A stretch of DNA of 15,263 nt from SpSt-28 sp036824555 (GTDB lineage Archaea > Aenigmatarchaeota > Aenigmatarchaeia > CG10238-14 > SpSt-28): assembly GCA_036824555.1 (NCBI GenBank), contig DAISZX010000008.1, forward strand, positions 1-15,263. The letters run 5' to 3'. This document shows positions 13,303 through 15,263 of the stretch, in pieces (positions within the stretch are counted from its first letter, which is position 1; each line of letters starts with the position of its first letter). The position numbers and the translations under genes were made by a program. Under the pieces are notes generated by a model that saw only the letters and a list, made by a program, of their open reading frames with translations, searched no databases and was not told where the DNA came from.

Positions 13303-14019
13303 CTAAACTTTTCTTGCAATCGTTATAAAACCAGTATGCATTATTCCTTTTGTTTTTGGTCTAAGGGTTTTTTCAAACTGCCATTCTCTAACAATATTTT
13401 CCAAAATTTTCATTTCAGCAAACTCAAATTTTTCAATCTCTTTACAAGTTTTTAGTAGATGATTTACAGTTGGCGAGTAAACAACTAAATATCCTCCAAC
13501 TTTCAGAGATTTATATGCAATTTTTATTGCTTTTTCCGCTTCTTCAAAGTCTAAAATTATCAAATCAAAATCTTTATCTTTCAAACCTCTAAAGAAATCC
13601 TTTTTTACAAGCTCGATATTCTTTAATCCAGAAAACTCTATGTTCTCTTTTGCAATCTTATAAAACCTCTCATCCTTTTCATAAGTTATAACCTTTCCTT
13701 TGCTCAGGTAATTGGCAATAAAAATTGATGAAAAAGCACTACCCGTACCAACATCCAAAACTTTCCAATCTGGCATTAAGCCAGTATAGGCAATTATCAG
13801 AGCAATATCTTTTGGCAAAATAACTTGAGCACCTCTTTTCATTTTTTCAATTAAATCCAAAATGTTTGGTCTAACAACAGAAAATTCTTTTCCAAGATGG
13901 GATTTTACTTTAGTTCCTTCTCTCGCATTTTTTAAATCTATTATTCCAAGATGAGTAGAAATTCTTTTACCTTTTTCAGCAATTACCTTTAAATCTCTTG
14001 AGAGGAGCAAATACCTCAT
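13303..14019 (-). CDS. trmI: tRNA (adenine-N1)-methyltransferase, TrmI family
   Basis: TrmI methylates N1 of A58 in the tRNA T loop (and A57 in some archaea) using S-adenosylmethionine. The 238 residues show the N-terminal beta domain (STHLGIIDL 21-29, KVKSHLGKEFSVVRP 37-51), the RGAQVILPKD segment (62-71), methyltransferase motif I VLDVGTGSAFSS (87-98), the ribose-binding E114 in TYEKDERF, and D157 in ILDFEE at the place of the substrate-binding aspartate. HTGF (228-231) near the C-terminus is typical. Two departures are visible. Motif I has GTGSA instead of GTGSG, and the usual LDLPxP is LDFEEAE. The fold assignment is firm; activity and site are inferred. The gene follows the HtpX-like gene by 10 bases. 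Confidence 0.9.
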   Translation of the reverse strand: MRYLLLSRDLKVIAEKGKRISTHLGIIDLKNAREGTKVKSHLGKEFSVVRPNILDLIEKMKRGAQVILPKDIALIIAYTGLMPDWKVLDVGTGSAFSSIFIANYLSKGKVITYEKDERFYKIAKENIEFSGLKNIELVKKDFFRGLKDKDFDLIILDFEEAEKAIKIAYKSLKVGGYLVVYSPTVNHLLKTCKEIEKFEFAEMKILENIVREWQFEKTLRPKTKGIMHTGFITIARKV

Positions 14020-14029
14020 AAGTTTATTT

Positions 14030-14992
14030 TTATTTATTTTTTAATTCTGCTTCCAACTCTCTCAATGCCTTTATCCTCTTAAATGTTAGAGGATGGGTGG
14101 AGAATATTTCTGAAATTCTAGCAAATAAATTCTTCTTCTCCCACTCCATCGCTTTTTTAATTTCTTTTTCATCAATGTTTAAATCTTCATATTCTCTTCG
14201 AAATGCAGAAATTTCTTTTACAGATGATATTGGGTCTGCTATGAAGAACGATCTAACAGCAGAATTTTCGACTCTATCTTCACTAACTGATAAACCGTAT
14301 GTTATCTTTGCTAGAGCACTTGCCAAACTTCTCGGATTAGTGTTAACTCCAGAGAACCTATCGGCATAAAACTCTCTTAATCTAGACAAATAGAGGACAA
14401 GCAAATTGGAGACGAAGTATATTACGTATGCTATCACTCCAACTAGTATTGCGGCACCAGCATCTCTTCTCTCTTCATTCTTTGGAGCAAAGATCAAAAA
14501 CCTTGCAGCGAAATAAGCTAGAACTGGTATAGCACCAACCACAGTCATTACTACCATGTCTTTATGATTTATGTGTCCTATTTCGTGTCCTATTACAGCT
14601 TCTATTTCATCTTTCTCTAACGAGTTTAATAAACCTCTCGTTATCGCAAGATAGGCAGAATTTGGAGTCCTACCAAAAACGAATGCGTTTGGAGAGCCAG
14701 AATTAACAATAAAGATTTTTTTGGGTCTTGGGGTTTTGGTTTTTTTGCAGATTTTTTCTACGGTTTCATAAATCCATCTATATTTTTTCTCATCCGCTTC
14801 TTGCATGTTTGTAGTCCACATTATTATATAAGGACTTATGTACCATTGTAGAAAAACCAGGAAAATAGCAATCAGTAAAATTATATAGCCACTAACTCCA
14901 AAGTAATATCCAACTGCTGCCAGAATACCGAATAGAAAGCCAAATAGCAGAAAAACTGTCAAAAACATTGCAAAGAAGAGTTTTATCGCCAT
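14030..14992 (-). CDS. htpX: HtpX-like membrane zinc metalloprotease (M48)
   Basis: This 320-residue protein is an M48 peptidase expected in the cell membrane with its active site on the cytoplasmic side, where such enzymes degrade damaged membrane proteins. Two N-terminal helices (about 7-28 and 34-55) precede the zinc motif HEIGH (136-140). Two further hydrophobic segments (about 147-168 and 177-202) lead to the third zinc ligand E207 in REFYADRFSG. SGSPNAFVFGRTPNSAYLAI (98-117) and a C-terminal STHPLTFKRIKAL are family hallmarks. The start is an ATG at 14990-14992 that overlaps the end of the DUF131 gene by 10 bases, which suggests translational coupling. No key residue is missing. Confidence 0.95.
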   Translation of the reverse strand: MAIKLFFAMFLTVFLLFGFLFGILAAVGYYFGVSGYIILLIAIFLVFLQWYISPYIIMWTTNMQEADEKKYRWIYETVEKICKKTKTPRPKKIFIVNSGSPNAFVFGRTPNSAYLAITRGLLNSLEKDEIEAVIGHEIGHINHKDMVVMTVVGAIPVLAYFAARFLIFAPKNEERRDAGAAILVGVIAYVIYFVSNLLVLYLSRLREFYADRFSGVNTNPRSLASALAKITYGLSVSEDRVENSAVRSFFIADPISSVKEISAFRREYEDLNIDEKEIKKAMEWEKKNLFARISEIFSTHPLTFKRIKALRELEAELKNK

Positions 14993-15237
14993 AGGAATAA
15001 TATGAAAAGAAGGTATAAAAGCATTATGGAGATTGTGATTAAGATAAGAGCATAAACGATTTTTTCGCTAGTACCAAAGATTATCGGAAATGGGCCAATC
15101 AAAAATATTCCTCCACCTTCCACTTTAGATGCTTTAGAAAACATTAGAATTAGGAAGCCAACGACTATTGCAAATATCCCTATTAAAATCAGAGCAAATC
15201 CAATCGGCTCCATATTCCTTTTAAACTTGCGCTTCAT
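14983..15237 (-). CDS. DUF131 family membrane protein
   Basis: This 84-residue protein matches the archaeal DUF131 (TIGR00304) family, whose function is unknown to me. It has two membrane helices (about 12-33 and 60-82) around a conserved glycine-rich turn, GGGIFLIGPFPIIFG (41-55). It is the first gene of a three-gene minus-strand run with htpX and trmI, overlapping htpX by 10 bases. The ATG at 15235-15237 gives a basic leader MKRKFKRN. A second ATG at 15211-15213 would start MEPIGFAL, closer to typical family starts, and has AGGA just before it. Either is possible. The first start lies inside an 18-bp palindrome. Confidence 0.82.
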   Translation of the reverse strand: MKRKFKRNMEPIGFALILIGIFAIVVGFLILMFSKASKVEGGGIFLIGPFPIIFGTSEKIVYALILITISIMLLYLLFILFLWR

Positions 15238-15250
15238 AAAATTTTATGAA
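15233..15250. repeat. Perfect 18-bp palindrome over the DUF131 start
   Basis: TTCATAAAATTTTATGAA reads the same on both strands. It contains the DUF131 ATG on the minus strand and a mirrored ATG on the plus strand (15245) that opens a frame (M-K-A-Y-I-I) running off the window. It could be an operator or a chance A/T-rich palindrome. Confidence 0.45.
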
Positions 15251-15263
15251 AGCATACATTATA

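Overview
The window is from an archaeon with low GC content and tightly packed genes. The evidence for this is an archaeal-type threonyl-tRNA synthetase with a D-aminoacyl-tRNA deacylase-like editing domain, a class I (archaeal) CCA-adding enzyme, the RNase P protein Rpp21/Rnp4, a TrmB-family regulator, tRNA introns with bulge-helix-bulge signatures, TATA boxes about 25 bases upstream of nearly leaderless starts, and tRNA genes without encoded CCA. The exact lineage cannot be fixed by eye. A DPANN-like or other uncultured thermophilic archaeon is plausible, but I hold this weakly.

Layout from left to right: a tRNA-Leu(CAA) cut by the window edge inside its intron; a YbaK/ProX-type deacylase; a coiled-coil protein of unknown function; tRNA-Gly(CCC); a divergent DUF763 gene; a thymidylate-kinase family gene with an altered P-loop; a 751-residue cysteine-rich surface protein with four DGWY repeats; tRNA-Ile(GAT) with a 33-base intron in the D arm; an RNase Z and CCA-adding enzyme pair (CCA gene first); a 56-codon small gene; threonyl-tRNA synthetase; a TrmB-like regulator converging on it; a small two-helix membrane protein; RNase P subunit Rnp4; a D-2-hydroxyacid dehydrogenase; tRNA-Pro(CGG); a pyrimidine-dimer glycosylase-like protein; a decayed AAA ATPase fragment; and an operon of a DUF131 membrane protein, an HtpX-like protease and a TrmI-like tRNA m1A methyltransferase. 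Most genes are on the minus strand. The exceptions are DUF763, the small gene, ThrRS and the ATPase remnant.

The dominant theme is tRNA biogenesis. Rnp4 belongs to the enzyme that trims 5' ends, RNase Z cuts 3' ends, the CCA enzyme completes them, TrmI-like protein methylates the T loop, ThrRS charges tRNA with threonine and the YbaK-like protein probably removes wrong amino acids. Four tRNA genes lie among them; none encodes CCA where the 3' end is visible, and two carry introns. I see no defence island, CRISPR array, insertion sequence or complete mobile element. The most notable items are the tRNA-Ile intron between positions 13 and 14, the lysine-less P-loop of the kinase, the repeat-rich surface protein and the frameshifted ATPase remnant.
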